A model generated the notes under the pieces. It saw nothing but the letters and a program-made list of their open reading frames with translations, was not told where the DNA came from and did no database searches. The translations under genes and the position numbers were made by a program. DNA of 33,299 nucleotides from Paenibacillus alkaliterrae (GTDB lineage Bacteria; Bacillota; Bacilli; Paenibacillales; Paenibacillaceae), in assembly GCF_021532375.1 (NCBI RefSeq), contig NZ_JAKGAP010000025.1:1-33299 (forward strand), given 5' to 3'. Below, piece after piece: positions 1-9,622 of the stretch. The stretch's first letter is position 1, and each line of letters begins with the position of its first letter.

Positions 1-426
1 TTAAGTTGGCTAAATGGGCTAGTTTAGCCAGATTAGATCTACTTTCTAGACTAATTTGGGTGAGTGCTGCGCTTATGAGGGCGTTTGGAGGTAGGTGCGA
101 CGTATTAAGGCTAGTTTCTAGATCTAAGTTTGCTGAATGGGTTAGTTTGGTCGGATTAGATCTATTTCCTAGACTAATTTGGGTGAGTGCTGCGCTTATG
201 AGGGCGTTTGGCGGGAGGTGCGACGTATTAAGTCTAGTTTCTAGATTTAAGTTAGCTAAATGGGCTAGTTTGGCGGGGTTAGATCTACTTTCTAGACTAA
301 TTTGGGTGAGTGCTGCGCTTATGAGGGCGTTTGGAGGTAAGTGCGACGTATTAAGGCTAGTTTCTAGATCTAAGTTTGCTGAATGGGTTAGTTTGGCGGG
401 ATTAGATCTATTTTCTAGTCTAATCT
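1..426. repeat. Tandem array of 123-bp repeats, alternating A and B subtypes
   Basis: Units begin near 3, 126, 249 and 372, giving an exact period of 123 bp with about 3.5 copies visible; the array runs off the left edge. Each unit carries a common block (for example TTTGGGTGAGTGCTGCGC at 55, 178 and 301). Units 1 and 3 share GGCTAAATGGGCTAG-like starts, while units 2 and 4 share TGCTGAATGGGTTAG, so the array is really a 246-bp A-B higher-order repeat. Inside are TCTAGA and AGATCT palindromes and a bulged inverted repeat (TTAG-A-TCTA ... TAGACTAA). The last unit degenerates after about 426. Because 123 is divisible by 3, one plus-strand frame stays open, but differences between units are mostly amino-acid changing, so coding is unlikely. 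It is not a CRISPR: there are no unique spacers. Confidence 0.9.
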
Positions 427-559
427 GCTGGACGATCAATAATTATTTTCGAAAGGTAACCGTTATCTCGCAACCATTATGCCGATCAGCTCGTTTATGA
501 GGGTAACTGGAGAATGAACGATCAAATACAATATTGATGCGAAATAGGAGGATTTAACG

Positions 560-3022
560 ATGCGAAAAAAATCTGCTGTTGCTTTACTTCTAGCGCTTTT
601 GCTGCTCATGACTCCCGCCGCAGGCAGCCCCTTTAAAAACGAGGCTGCTGCGCAGTCGGAAATTCGAATTGACGTGCGCGGGACGACACTCGCCCTATCC
701 GCGCCGGCCTTTCTCGAGAGAGGAACCACGATTGTCCCTTTAAGGGAAATTGCAGTAGCACTCGGTGCGGAGGTTGGTTATCAAACAGGCAGCGATGGCA
801 AGCAAACCGTGACGCTGCAACGGGAGGGCCGAAGTGCTGCGCTTACGGTCGGCTCGCCAAACATGACGGCAAACGGCAAGAGCAATCGCTTAGAGGCTTC
901 TGCGCGATTGGTTGGAGACGTTACGATGGTGCCGCTCCGCGCGCTGTCCGAAGCGCTTGGCGCAATTGTAGCCTGGGACGGTCCGAAGAGGATCGTGACG
1001 ATCGATGATCCGGCTGAGCTTCCGGCCATCGGCTCGGCAGGCAAGCTGCGCGAGCTGATGGAATCGGCTTCATTGACACTGCGCGGTTACTCTATGAAAT
1101 ATGGCGTTGACAGCGTGCAGGAGAGCGTTGCTGCTTCTGCCGCTGCCGATAGAGGCGCATCGACGGAGTCCGCCCCCTCTTCCGAAGGCGGCAGTGATTA
1201 CTCGCAGACGAATGTGCAGGTCGAAGGCGTGGATGAAGCGGACTGGGCGAAAACAGACGGACGCTTCATTTATCAGCTAAGCGGCTCGCGTGTGCTCATT
1301 ACGAATATTGCTGATCCTGCGAAGCCCGCACTTGCGGCAAAGCTGGAGTATGACAACGAGGACGGCTTCTATCCGCAGGAGCTTTATGTCGATAATAAAC
1401 GGCTAATCGTAATCGGCCAGCAGAATGTCAATTTGCCTTACGATACACCTGCAAGCGGCGGCGGTGATCAATCTGTCAGCAGCGGCGCTGCGATCAGCGA
1501 AGGCAGTATCGAGGCAGCTCCCCGCTCCGAAAAGAAAATAGGTATATGGATGCCGGTACCGACGCGCACAACAGTGAAGACGCTTGTGTATGAGCTGGCC
1601 GATTCCGGCGAACCAACGCTTACGCGCGAGACCGAGCAGGAAGGCAGCTACATCTCCTCGCGCAAAATCGGCAGCGCCTTGTATATCGTGACTAATAAAT
1701 ACAACCACTCGTATTCTCTGTATATCAAAGAAGGCATCGAAGCAGACGGCGAGGAGCTGGTTCGTTCATTCGAGCCGGTCTATCGGGATTCGGCTCAGTC
1801 CAACAAGCTCCAATCACTGCCGCTCGACACCATTCGTTATTTCCCCGAGTCGCCGGATACGAGCATGATGCTCGTTGGCGCTCTTGATCTGGACGATGCC
1901 GGCCAGCCGTTGCAGGTGTCCGGTTATCTCGGCTCCGGCCAGACCATCTATGCATCTGAGAAGCATTTATACGTGACAATACCCAAATATGTTAAGAACG
2001 GTGACATCTACCAGCAAGAGACGCAAATTCATAAATTCCGTCTCGATCAAGGAAGTATCGTCTATATCGGTGCCGGCTCGGTTCCCGGCTCGCTATTGAA
2101 TCAGTTCTCTATGGATGAGCATAACGGCTATTTCCGCATCGCTGCAACGAAAGGAGATATGTGGGCAAGCGGCGAGGCCGGCTCCACGAACAATCTTTAC
2201 GTGCTGGATGAGAAGCTTCATACAATCGGCAAGCTGGAAGGTCTAGCTCCAGGCGAACGTATTTACTCCGTCCGGTTCATGGGCAGCCGCGCCTATATGG
2301 TCACGTTCCGCAACGTCGATCCGTTATTCGCGATTGATCTGCGAAATCCATCGCAGCCCTCCGTCCTTGGACAGCTAAAAATTCCCGGCTACAGTGACTA
2401 TTTGCACCCTTATGACGAGAACCACATCATCGGTTTCGGCAAAGAAACGGTCGAGCTTCCATCTAAGGGAATGAGTCCGGATGATACAATGGCCTTTTAC
2501 CAGGGGCTGAAGATTGCGTTATTCGACGTCACGGACGTCAGTCAGCCGAAGGAAAAGTTTAAGGTAGTCATCGGCGACCGCGGCACGCACTCCGAATTGT
2601 TGAGTGATCATAAAGCGCTGCTGTTTTCAAAGGAAAAAGGGCTTCTTGCTTTCCCCGTACAATTGCATGAGATCCAAAACAAAGAAAAGCTGGAATCGGA
2701 TAGCTTCCCTGCTTATGGCGATTTCACTTATCAAGGTGCATATGTATATCGCATTGATTTGCAGGAGGGCTTCAAGCTGCAGAACCGGATTACGCATCTG
2801 ACTGCGGATGAGCTCGCGAAGAGCGGCCAATACGGCTACAATTACACGAAATCGATTCGCCGCATTCTATATGCGGGCGATACGCTCTACACACTGTCAG
2901 ACGCTATGCTGAAAGCCAATGATTTAGCGAGCTTAGAGGAACGAGGCTCGCTCGCCTACCCTGCGCAGCCCCAGGAGGCTTCGGTTTATCCGGACGGTCC
3001 GCAGGTGCTGCCATTGCGATAA
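560..3022 (+). CDS. Secreted protein with copper amine oxidase N-terminal-like domain and C-terminal beta-propeller
   Basis: 820 aa. The ATG is preceded by AGGAGG at 547-552. Residues 1-31 form a signal peptide (MRKK, then a Leu/Ala core and an A-A-A-Q cleavage region). Residues about 35-150 hold two tandem motifs of the copper amine oxidase N-terminal family, with the typical VPLRE/VPLRALSEALGA pattern; in Paenibacillus this module is a surface stalk domain and does not imply oxidase activity. After a Ser/Ala/Glu-rich linker (about 180-215) comes a long region starting QVEGVDEADWAKTDG, a hallmark of the secreted beta-propeller family Beta_propel (PF09826). The substrate or ligand is unknown. 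The gene stands alone, converges on the large minus-strand locus and shares a bidirectional terminator with it. No clear promoter is visible between the repeats and the start. Confidence 0.85.
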   Translation: MRKKSAVALLLALLLLMTPAAGSPFKNEAAAQSEIRIDVRGTTLALSAPAFLERGTTIVPLREIAVALGAEVGYQTGSDGKQTVTLQREGRSAALTVGSPNMTANGKSNRLEASARLVGDVTMVPLRALSEALGAIVAWDGPKRIVTIDDPAELPAIGSAGKLRELMESASLTLRGYSMKYGVDSVQESVAASAAADRGASTESAPSSEGGSDYSQTNVQVEGVDEADWAKTDGRFIYQLSGSRVLITNIADPAKPALAAKLEYDNEDGFYPQELYVDNKRLIVIGQQNVNLPYDTPASGGGDQSVSSGAAISEGSIEAAPRSEKKIGIWMPVPTRTTVKTLVYELADSGEPTLTRETEQEGSYISSRKIGSALYIVTNKYNHSYSLYIKEGIEADGEELVRSFEPVYRDSAQSNKLQSLPLDTIRYFPESPDTSMMLVGALDLDDAGQPLQVSGYLGSGQTIYASEKHLYVTIPKYVKNGDIYQQETQIHKFRLDQGSIVYIGAGSVPGSLLNQFSMDEHNGYFRIAATKGDMWASGEAGSTNNLYVLDEKLHTIGKLEGLAPGERIYSVRFMGSRAYMVTFRNVDPLFAIDLRNPSQPSVLGQLKIPGYSDYLHPYDENHIIGFGKETVELPSKGMSPDDTMAFYQGLKIALFDVTDVSQPKEKFKVVIGDRGTHSELLSDHKALLFSKEKGLLAFPVQLHEIQNKEKLESDSFPAYGDFTYQGAYVYRIDLQEGFKLQNRITHLTADELAKSGQYGYNYTKSIRRILYAGDTLYTLSDAMLKANDLASLEERGSLAYPAQPQEASVYPDGPQVLPLR

Positions 3023-3082
3023 ATCGAAGTTAATAAATGTTGGGGAATTTGAATGCACCGAGTCGGTTCTAAAACGCGAAAA

Positions 3083-3127
3083 AAGAGACGAATGATCAGC
3101 ATAGCTGAACATCCGCCTCTTCTTTTT
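3083..3127. terminator. Bidirectional intrinsic terminator between convergent genes
   Basis: A stem of about 16 bp (AGAGACGAATGATCAGC / GCTGAACATCCGCCTCT, loop ATA, a few G-U or mismatched pairs) has an A-run on the left and TCTTTTT on the right. It can end both the beta-propeller gene (plus) and the giant enzyme gene (minus). Confidence 0.8.
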
Positions 3128-3154
3128 GGCTGCTTACTCAATCAGGCTCCAACT

Positions 3155-6100
3155 CTAAAGCCGGTTGGTTTTGAAAGAGACTGTGCCTGTTTTCTTATCG
3201 TATTTCGCATTGCGTTCTGCCTCTAGCTGCCCGTCGTCGGACATATAATAGATAACGGCTTTGCCTGGTTTCTCATCCGGGCCCGGCGTATAAGGTACCG
3301 CAACCTCTACTGCGTTATTACCTCCCTCAAAATGATTAACCTTCTCGTTGTTTACGAATAAATTGAAATCATATACATTGGAATCGCCAACCTGCTGACG
3401 CTCTTTCTCCGAAAGTGTTGCCTTGTCAACATGGGAAATGTTTAATTGAATCGATTTCGGACCGTCCTCAAGCAACCCTGCCAGCGCTTGTTTTGAAAGG
3501 GTTATGCTCGCAATGCCGGTTTCGATTGTAAGCTCAAACTTATCCTTCTTCGTCATTTCCTCGAAGGCTTCCGCAGGCATGAACACCTTCACCTCCTCAG
3601 CCGATGAGTCCGCCTTTACCGAAACGGCGACGGTTTTTCCGGAGGCCGCATCGATCGCATTCTTCAACACTTCCGCATCTACAGCTGCACTAGCTTTTCC
3701 GTTTACCGTTTGCGCCTCGATGATAATGCTTCTGTCATGTACCGGCGGCTTACCTCCAGGAGCTTTTTTCAGTATCGTAATAAGCTTTTCACCCATTACT
3801 CCCGAACCGTCCGCTGCCGTTGCCACTACTTTGACCGTTCCAGGAGAAACCCCCTGAAGCAAGCCATTCATGCTGATGGATGCCGATGTCGTAGTGCCGC
3901 CATCCTCGTTCGTTACGGACCAAGTAACCGATTTACTAGCAGCTGTGTCTGCTATAACAGCTGCAGCCATTTGCAGAGTGTTTCCTGCAACAACGGAGCT
4001 GGCATTTTCAGCAGCAGTTACTTTGATGCTTTGCATGAATTCATTCTCATAGCTAATGCTAGGCTGCGGCGGCGTTGTCATGCCGTGGCCCAAGTAGAAG
4101 CTCGGGTGAGGCGGCTGATTGTAGCTGACGTTTTGCCAAGCGATGCCCAAGCGATAGATAGGATCATGCATGAGCGTTCTAATCCGATAGTCGGTCACGT
4201 CAACTGTTGAATAAATTCTGAATTCGCTGCTGTCGTCCGAACGCCACATAATTTCCTCGCGCCAATCACCGAAGAGATCCGCCTGGAGGCTCGGATTTGC
4301 TTTGGTCGAATTGTTGGAGGATGCCCCTTCAGCCGTTAGCAAATTCACTGTCGTCTCATTCATGTAATCCCATTTATCAATTCGGTTATAATCTTGAAGC
4401 TCACGAAGCAAGTCGCCATCCCACCATACGCCGAAGTTCGTTGACGTTGGTATGTTGGTCGTGATTAGTTTCCCTTTCGCCGTGAACAAACCGCTTACCG
4501 GAATGTGCTGGGCGTTCTCGATATTGGCGGTCCACATTTCTTCCCCTGGATGACGCGGATCGATATCTGCCGACATGCCGCGGCCCGTATCCAATCCTGT
4601 ATTGATGCCCCATATGATTTCGCCCGTGTTCGCATCTCTCATTTCCAGTCCATACGGCGAATCGGTACGCTCGTGAACGCCGAATATTTCAAGGCCCGGA
4701 CGTTCAGGATCCAAATCACCCAAATGCATCGCATCGCCATGACCAAGACCGGTGTTATGAAGTGGAAGTCCGTCATCGTCAATGGCCATTGCTCCAAATA
4801 TAATTTCATCCTTGCCATCGCCGTCTACATCGCCAACAGACAGATTATGATTGCCTTGGCCGGAATAAGACTCGAAGCCTTCTTTATTTGAATCAAATAC
4901 CCAACGTTTTGTCAGCTCGCCGTCACGGAAATCATAGGCCGCGAGAACGGTGCGAGTATAGTAACCTCTGCTGAACATCAAGCTTGGCATTTCACCGTCA
5001 AGGTAAGCCACTGCTGCGAGGAAACGATCAACCCGATTCCCATACCCATCTCCCCAATCGGCAACATTGCCGCGCGGCGGATCGTAATCGACCGTGGACA
5101 GCGCTTTGCCTGTCGAGCCTTCAAACACTGTTAAATACTCGTTTCCAATTAGAACGTAGCCTGCGCTGCTGCGGTGATCCTTGCTTGGATCGCCGATCAC
5201 CTTGCCCGTTCCGTCAATCGTGCCGTCAGCCGTTTTGAAGGATACCTCTGCACGCCCGTCACTGTCCAGATCATACACCATAAACTGCGTGTAGTGAGCG
5301 CCTGCACGTATATTCGGTCCCAGATTAATTCTCCAAAGCCGTGTCCCATCGAGCTTGTATGCATCCATGTATACGATTCCCGTATACCCTGCATGCGAAT
5401 TGTCCTTGCTGTTTGATGGCGACCACAGCATAACGATTTCGTATTGGCCGTCTCCATCCAGATCGCCGACGCTGGCATCGCCAGCCGCATAAGTGTAAGG
5501 CTGACCGTCCTTCGTATAGCCGTCTGCAGGCTTTTGCAGCGAAACGGACTTGTATTGCTGCTGCCAAACGCCGAAGTCGCTTGTTACCTTCTGTTCCGCG
5601 CCATTCAGGGCGGAAGTGATATGGTAGACGGAAGTATCCGTACCGGCAGTGTCAACAAAATTTGTGCTAGTCGTTATCGGGGAAGCATTCAACTTAGCTC
5701 CATCACGATAAACGTTAAATCCGATAGCTTCAGGATCCAGCCCCAGCATGCGCCAGCCAATGTAATTGCCTGTATCGGTCTTGATGGCTGCAGGGGACCG
5801 ATCAATATATTCCATTTGACGAACAAGTGTCGTAACCGCTTCTGTTGCGAGAGCAGCAGACATCTCGGAAATTCCTCCGGCATTGACCGAGGCAACCTTA
5901 TAATAATAAGGAATTGTCGTCAGCACCGTATTGTCGGTGTAAGAAGCTGTATTCGATTTGCCTATCAAAACGAATTGTCCGTCCGCTTTCTTGGAGCGAT
6001 AAACATTATACATCCTAGCCGCATCAAGCTCATTCCAAGTTAAACTGATCGCATTCTTACTAATGGCTTGGAGCGTCAATCCAGTAGGAACGCCCGCTAT

Positions 6101-9100
6101 TTCCACGTTCGGATCAATCATAGACACTTCGAGAGTATTGGAGGCTACCGACTCGAAATCTGTTGTATCAACCGCGGTAACGTAATACTCGTATTCAAGA
6201 CCGACATCCGCAGTCGTGTCCGTGTAAGAGGCTGCAGTCGTCTGGCCCAGCAGCACCGCGCTTACCTCTACCGTTGCTTTACGGTATACGTTGTACTTAG
6301 CGGCACCCTCTACTCCGGTCCAGGTAAGCTTAGCCGTAATCGGGTCGCCGGATACGTCCAATCCATCCAGTACTAGACTGGTTGGCGCTAGTAAGATTGG
6401 CGTTATTTCAACTCCGTTCAGATGAGCGGTTTGTCCGCTCAAGACCATGTTCAGCTGACCGTCCTTGACAGCGATCATGTTAAATACTCTTTCTGCAATA
6501 TTTTGCTTGCCTGATGAAATGGTGCCGTAGTCCTTGCCTTCAATGGCAACAACCGTACGGGTTGAGCCAATCCAATCGCCCGTGTACGTTTTCACAGAAT
6601 AATAACCATTTGGCAAATCAACCTTAAACTCATAGCTGTTGCCGAAATAGGCAACAAAGTCGCGTCGCAGGTTATCCGCAGCGTCTCCGCGGTCGCGATC
6701 GATCATGCCCGTGCTGTCCGTAATGCCATAGCCTGTCTCAGGCGTGTAGATGGTGGCTCTGGTTACCTCAGTATATCCGTCTGCCACAGGAGCGCCAACC
6801 GGGCCGAAGTCGTAGCGGTACTTGGCAAACTTCGTTACGATCAATACAGGCTCTGACGGCGCGGACTCACCCTTGCCGTTCACTGCTGTAATACGAACCT
6901 GATAGCTCTGTCCCTCTTGCATGCCGCCTAGGGAAAGCGTCGGGATCGTCGAGGTTCCGACCATCGCATACTCGCTGTCAGGTGCCGAAGCAAGCTTGCG
7001 ATAAACCTTATAAATATCTGCTGTCGGCGTTTCATCCCAGATAAGAAACGCTCCGGCATTGCTTATGCTGCCTGCAACCAATCCAGTCGGGTTAACAGGC
7101 ACCTCGGCTGGAGGCACGATTTCTTCAACCAACGCGGACAGCGGCAGCTCCAGCTCTTTAATTCCGCCGGACAGAAGACGGGCAAGCTGAATCGCACCGT
7201 ATTCCTGAAAATGCGTATCATCGGCTGAACCGTTTGGAAAAGCGGCGTATACGCCAGGCGGCGTATGAAGAAATACCGATTTGGTTGCTGCTTCGCCGAT
7301 AGAATCGTAATACGAGATACTTAACGTACTTAGGTCGACAAGATCAACCTCAAGCTCCTGGGCAACCTCTTTCATCGCCTGCACATATTCCGGGAAGCTG
7401 ACGTTGAACTTTCCGGTCTCCGCATTAAAGCTGCGTCTGCCCATCGGCGTCACCAGAATCGGCGTTGCTCCGCGCTGCCTCGCGCCATTAACGTACGTTT
7501 TCAAATAATTTTTATAGTCCGCAGGAGCGGCGTAACGATCAGGAACGCTAATGGTCGCATCGTTATGTCCGAATTGGACGAGGAAATAATCGCCGGGCTT
7601 GATTGCGCGCAGCACCTCATCCAAGCGTCCTTGACTAATATAATTTTTCGAGCTTCTTCCCCCGATTGCATGATTTTTAAAAATAACGTCATTGGAGAAA
7701 AATCTTGGAATCATTTGACCCCAGCCGGCTTGTGGCAGCCAATAAGGATCATAGGTTTGCACAGTGGAGTCTCCGGCCATGTAAACAGTCGGCAATTCTC
7801 CTGCAAGACGGTCCTGTTGTTTGGTAATGACGAGCGAGTTGATTTTCGGAGCCGATCCAGTGAACAGCAAATTAAGCTGCCCGTCCACCAACGCGATATC
7901 AAAGCTCATCTCCAAATATTGGCCTGCAGGCCTTACGGCATTGTTGTCGAGGCGCATCACCTTGTCCATCGACTCCGCTCGGATGCCGATATCCGTCACA
8001 TCCGAAGCGTCTCCTGCAATTAAAGTAACCGTGTAATCCGCATTCGGCAGATCCACAATGAACTCTGTATCCTGAATGAGGGCAAAATCAGAGCGCAATG
8101 CGTCGTCCGTCTGGCGGTCCTCAAAGCTGACCTTGGTTGTATCCGCAAAACCGTATTTGATATCCGCCGAGTATGGGATGGCTTCGGATATTCCTACATA
8201 TCCATCCTCCAGCTCCCCGTTTCCAAAATCAAAACGCTTCACCTCTCCATCCGGCAGTACGACCGGGGGCACGTAAACGGAGCTAGCCGCAAGCTCGGAA
8301 AACTCCGATTCGCCTGCCCCATTAACGGCTTTTATTTTATAACTTTGTACCGCTGAGGTATCCGCTTCGTTATCCGTAAAGCTGGTGACGCTCTCCATAC
8401 CGATTTTAACAAATTCGCCTTCAGCATTAGAGCGATATACATCATAGGAGGACGCACCTTCCGCGACGCTCCAACTCAGCGTAACCGAACTAGCGGTAAC
8501 CTTGCTGACCAATAGTCCGCTTGGCACTGCAGGAGCCTGCGGTGCGGGAATAATCGCCGCTTCGCTCGCCGCGCTTAACGCGGACTGCTGTCCGAACGCG
8601 TTCACCGAAGATACATAATAGATATAGCTGCTGCCTGCGGCAACGCCGTTATCCGTGTAGCTCACGCCGCTTACTTGCTCAGCAATAGACACGATCTCGC
8701 CTTCCATTCCAGTAGAACGGTAAATGTTATAGCTAACTGCATTAGGCGCGCTCTCCCAGCTAAGTGAGGCCTCGCTTGCAGTCACCGACGTCAGCGCCAG
8801 ACCTTGCGGGACCGAAGGCAGGACCATTTCAATAATGACGCCATTTAAAATACTGTACGTCCCGTTGCCAGTCACTTGAACATTCAATTGACCATCCGTA
8901 ACCGTCGCCTCATACTCCTTGCTGATTACCTCTCTCCTTGCGCTCATGCCTTCCTTTACAACGTTTTCAATCGATATATTATTTTTGTAGGTTGAAGTTG
9001 TTTGAAGCAAATCTCCTGCATAAAGGGTTACCTTATAATTTCCGTTCGGCACGTCAGCCATAAAGGTAAAAGGAGCACCAACGCCGCCCAGTACAAAATC

Positions 9101-9403
9101 ATTGGACATATCGTCCGCCAGTGGATCTGCACGATACCGCGAGGCCAGTTCGATGTCTAATCCATAGCCCAGCTCCGGCGTGTACAAGGTGCTATGCGTA
9201 ACCCCTATAAACCCTTCCATCGTTGGACCGCCTGAATTGTTTCCTGTGGCAGGCGCTGCTCCCAAGTCGAATTTCTTAATAAAAGGCTCACTCAAGGCCG
9301 GCGCCGCCCTGGTCTGCTGAATGGGCAAGCCGCCCAGAATCGTCGTAACGACCAGTGCACCTGCCAGCAGCATCGACATGTTACGTTTTAATCGAGTACT
9401 CAT
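3155..9403 (-). CDS. Giant secreted rhamnogalacturonan acetylesterase / rhamnogalacturonan lyase (PL11) fusion
   Basis: 2082 aa from ATG at 9403; the frame also opens at a TTG inside the RBS (9424), which I reject. A signal peptide ends near residue 33 (TRAA). Approximate order: galactose-binding-like module 38-193; FN3 196-283; FN3 290-376; second galactose-binding-like module 390-538; SGNH/GDSL esterase 540-753 with GDS at 544-546, GHND at 612-615 and catalytic D-T-H at 729-731, as in rhamnogalacturonan acetylesterases; FN3 770-858; third galactose-binding-like module 863-1000; FN3 1003-1093; FN3 1103-1190; PL11 lyase 1193-1780 (YesW-like, with DGDGQYE, DLDSDGRAE and DVDGDGKDE calcium-loop repeats); Big_2-like domain 1790-1878; C-terminal beta-rich module 1893-2082. 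PL11 enzymes cut the rhamnose-galacturonate backbone of pectin rhamnogalacturonan I by beta-elimination, and the esterase removes acetyl groups that block cleavage. The protein stops at SFKTNRL, where related surface proteins usually continue into SLH domains. Confidence 0.9.
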   Translation of the reverse strand: MSTRLKRNMSMLLAGALVVTTILGGLPIQQTRAAPALSEPFIKKFDLGAAPATGNNSGGPTMEGFIGVTHSTLYTPELGYGLDIELASRYRADPLADDMSNDFVLGGVGAPFTFMADVPNGNYKVTLYAGDLLQTTSTYKNNISIENVVKEGMSARREVISKEYEATVTDGQLNVQVTGNGTYSILNGVIIEMVLPSVPQGLALTSVTASEASLSWESAPNAVSYNIYRSTGMEGEIVSIAEQVSGVSYTDNGVAAGSSYIYYVSSVNAFGQQSALSAASEAAIIPAPQAPAVPSGLLVSKVTASSVTLSWSVAEGASSYDVYRSNAEGEFVKIGMESVTSFTDNEADTSAVQSYKIKAVNGAGESEFSELAASSVYVPPVVLPDGEVKRFDFGNGELEDGYVGISEAIPYSADIKYGFADTTKVSFEDRQTDDALRSDFALIQDTEFIVDLPNADYTVTLIAGDASDVTDIGIRAESMDKVMRLDNNAVRPAGQYLEMSFDIALVDGQLNLLFTGSAPKINSLVITKQQDRLAGELPTVYMAGDSTVQTYDPYWLPQAGWGQMIPRFFSNDVIFKNHAIGGRSSKNYISQGRLDEVLRAIKPGDYFLVQFGHNDATISVPDRYAAPADYKNYLKTYVNGARQRGATPILVTPMGRRSFNAETGKFNVSFPEYVQAMKEVAQELEVDLVDLSTLSISYYDSIGEAATKSVFLHTPPGVYAAFPNGSADDTHFQEYGAIQLARLLSGGIKELELPLSALVEEIVPPAEVPVNPTGLVAGSISNAGAFLIWDETPTADIYKVYRKLASAPDSEYAMVGTSTIPTLSLGGMQEGQSYQVRITAVNGKGESAPSEPVLIVTKFAKYRYDFGPVGAPVADGYTEVTRATIYTPETGYGITDSTGMIDRDRGDAADNLRRDFVAYFGNSYEFKVDLPNGYYSVKTYTGDWIGSTRTVVAIEGKDYGTISSGKQNIAERVFNMIAVKDGQLNMVLSGQTAHLNGVEITPILLAPTSLVLDGLDVSGDPITAKLTWTGVEGAAKYNVYRKATVEVSAVLLGQTTAASYTDTTADVGLEYEYYVTAVDTTDFESVASNTLEVSMIDPNVEIAGVPTGLTLQAISKNAISLTWNELDAARMYNVYRSKKADGQFVLIGKSNTASYTDNTVLTTIPYYYKVASVNAGGISEMSAALATEAVTTLVRQMEYIDRSPAAIKTDTGNYIGWRMLGLDPEAIGFNVYRDGAKLNASPITTSTNFVDTAGTDTSVYHITSALNGAEQKVTSDFGVWQQQYKSVSLQKPADGYTKDGQPYTYAAGDASVGDLDGDGQYEIVMLWSPSNSKDNSHAGYTGIVYMDAYKLDGTRLWRINLGPNIRAGAHYTQFMVYDLDSDGRAEVSFKTADGTIDGTGKVIGDPSKDHRSSAGYVLIGNEYLTVFEGSTGKALSTVDYDPPRGNVADWGDGYGNRVDRFLAAVAYLDGEMPSLMFSRGYYTRTVLAAYDFRDGELTKRWVFDSNKEGFESYSGQGNHNLSVGDVDGDGKDEIIFGAMAIDDDGLPLHNTGLGHGDAMHLGDLDPERPGLEIFGVHERTDSPYGLEMRDANTGEIIWGINTGLDTGRGMSADIDPRHPGEEMWTANIENAQHIPVSGLFTAKGKLITTNIPTSTNFGVWWDGDLLRELQDYNRIDKWDYMNETTVNLLTAEGASSNNSTKANPSLQADLFGDWREEIMWRSDDSSEFRIYSTVDVTDYRIRTLMHDPIYRLGIAWQNVSYNQPPHPSFYLGHGMTTPPQPSISYENEFMQSIKVTAAENASSVVAGNTLQMAAAVIADTAASKSVTWSVTNEDGGTTTSASISMNGLLQGVSPGTVKVVATAADGSGVMGEKLITILKKAPGGKPPVHDRSIIIEAQTVNGKASAAVDAEVLKNAIDAASGKTVAVSVKADSSAEEVKVFMPAEAFEEMTKKDKFELTIETGIASITLSKQALAGLLEDGPKSIQLNISHVDKATLSEKERQQVGDSNVYDFNLFVNNEKVNHFEGGNNAVEVAVPYTPGPDEKPGKAVIYYMSDDGQLEAERNAKYDKKTGTVSFKTNRL

Positions 9404-9461
9404 GCTTCTTTCATTCCTCCTCAATTTATACTAATATTTACCTATTAATCTTACACCTTTA

Positions 9462-9477
9462 TTGAATGCGCTTACAT
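9462..9477 (-). promoter_or_regulatory. cre site (CcpA catabolite-repression operator)
   Basis: The minus strand reads ATGTAAGCGCATTCAA, matching WTGNNARCGNWWWCAW at all constrained positions. It lies 59-74 bp upstream of the giant pectinolytic enzyme start. The promoter is not clear: TTGAAC lies just upstream but the matching -10 is poor, so the exact position relative to transcription start is unknown. CcpA repression by glucose is inferred. Confidence 0.75.
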
Positions 9478-9565
9478 TAAAATAACCGATTAATATGTTC
9501 AATAATTCGAGTTGTTTCAGATCTTAGCTTTACTATGCTTTCTTCACGATACAATGCCTGCACAC

Positions 9566-9612
9566 AAAAAAACTGTCTCGTACAGCCCAACTGGACCGGA
9601 GACAGTTTCTTC
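9566..9612 (-). terminator. Intrinsic terminator after the SLH protein gene
   Basis: Arms AAACTGTCTC (9570-9579) and GAGACAGTTT (9599-9608) enclose a 19-nt loop. On the minus strand the stem is followed by a T-run at 9566-9572, just past the stop at 9623. The giant enzyme gene is therefore probably transcribed from its own promoter. Confidence 0.85.
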
Positions 9613-9622
9613 GATTACCCAT

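Noticed and set aside
1..426. CRISPR array
   Set aside because: Units are 123 bp and similar throughout, with no unique spacers and no cas genes nearby.
6..500. Plus-strand frame through the 123-bp repeats as a repetitive protein
   Set aside because: It is open only because the period is a multiple of three. Differences between units are mostly amino-acid changing, no start with RBS is visible, and it runs on into unique DNA.
4505..6376. Plus-strand frames of 100-200 codons inside the giant enzyme gene
   Set aside because: They are antisense to a well-supported coding sequence, lack RBS and show no recognisable protein features.
9478..9560. Full promoter for the giant enzyme gene
   Set aside because: TTGAAC is a fair -35, but no good -10 stands at the right spacing, so only the cre site is reported.
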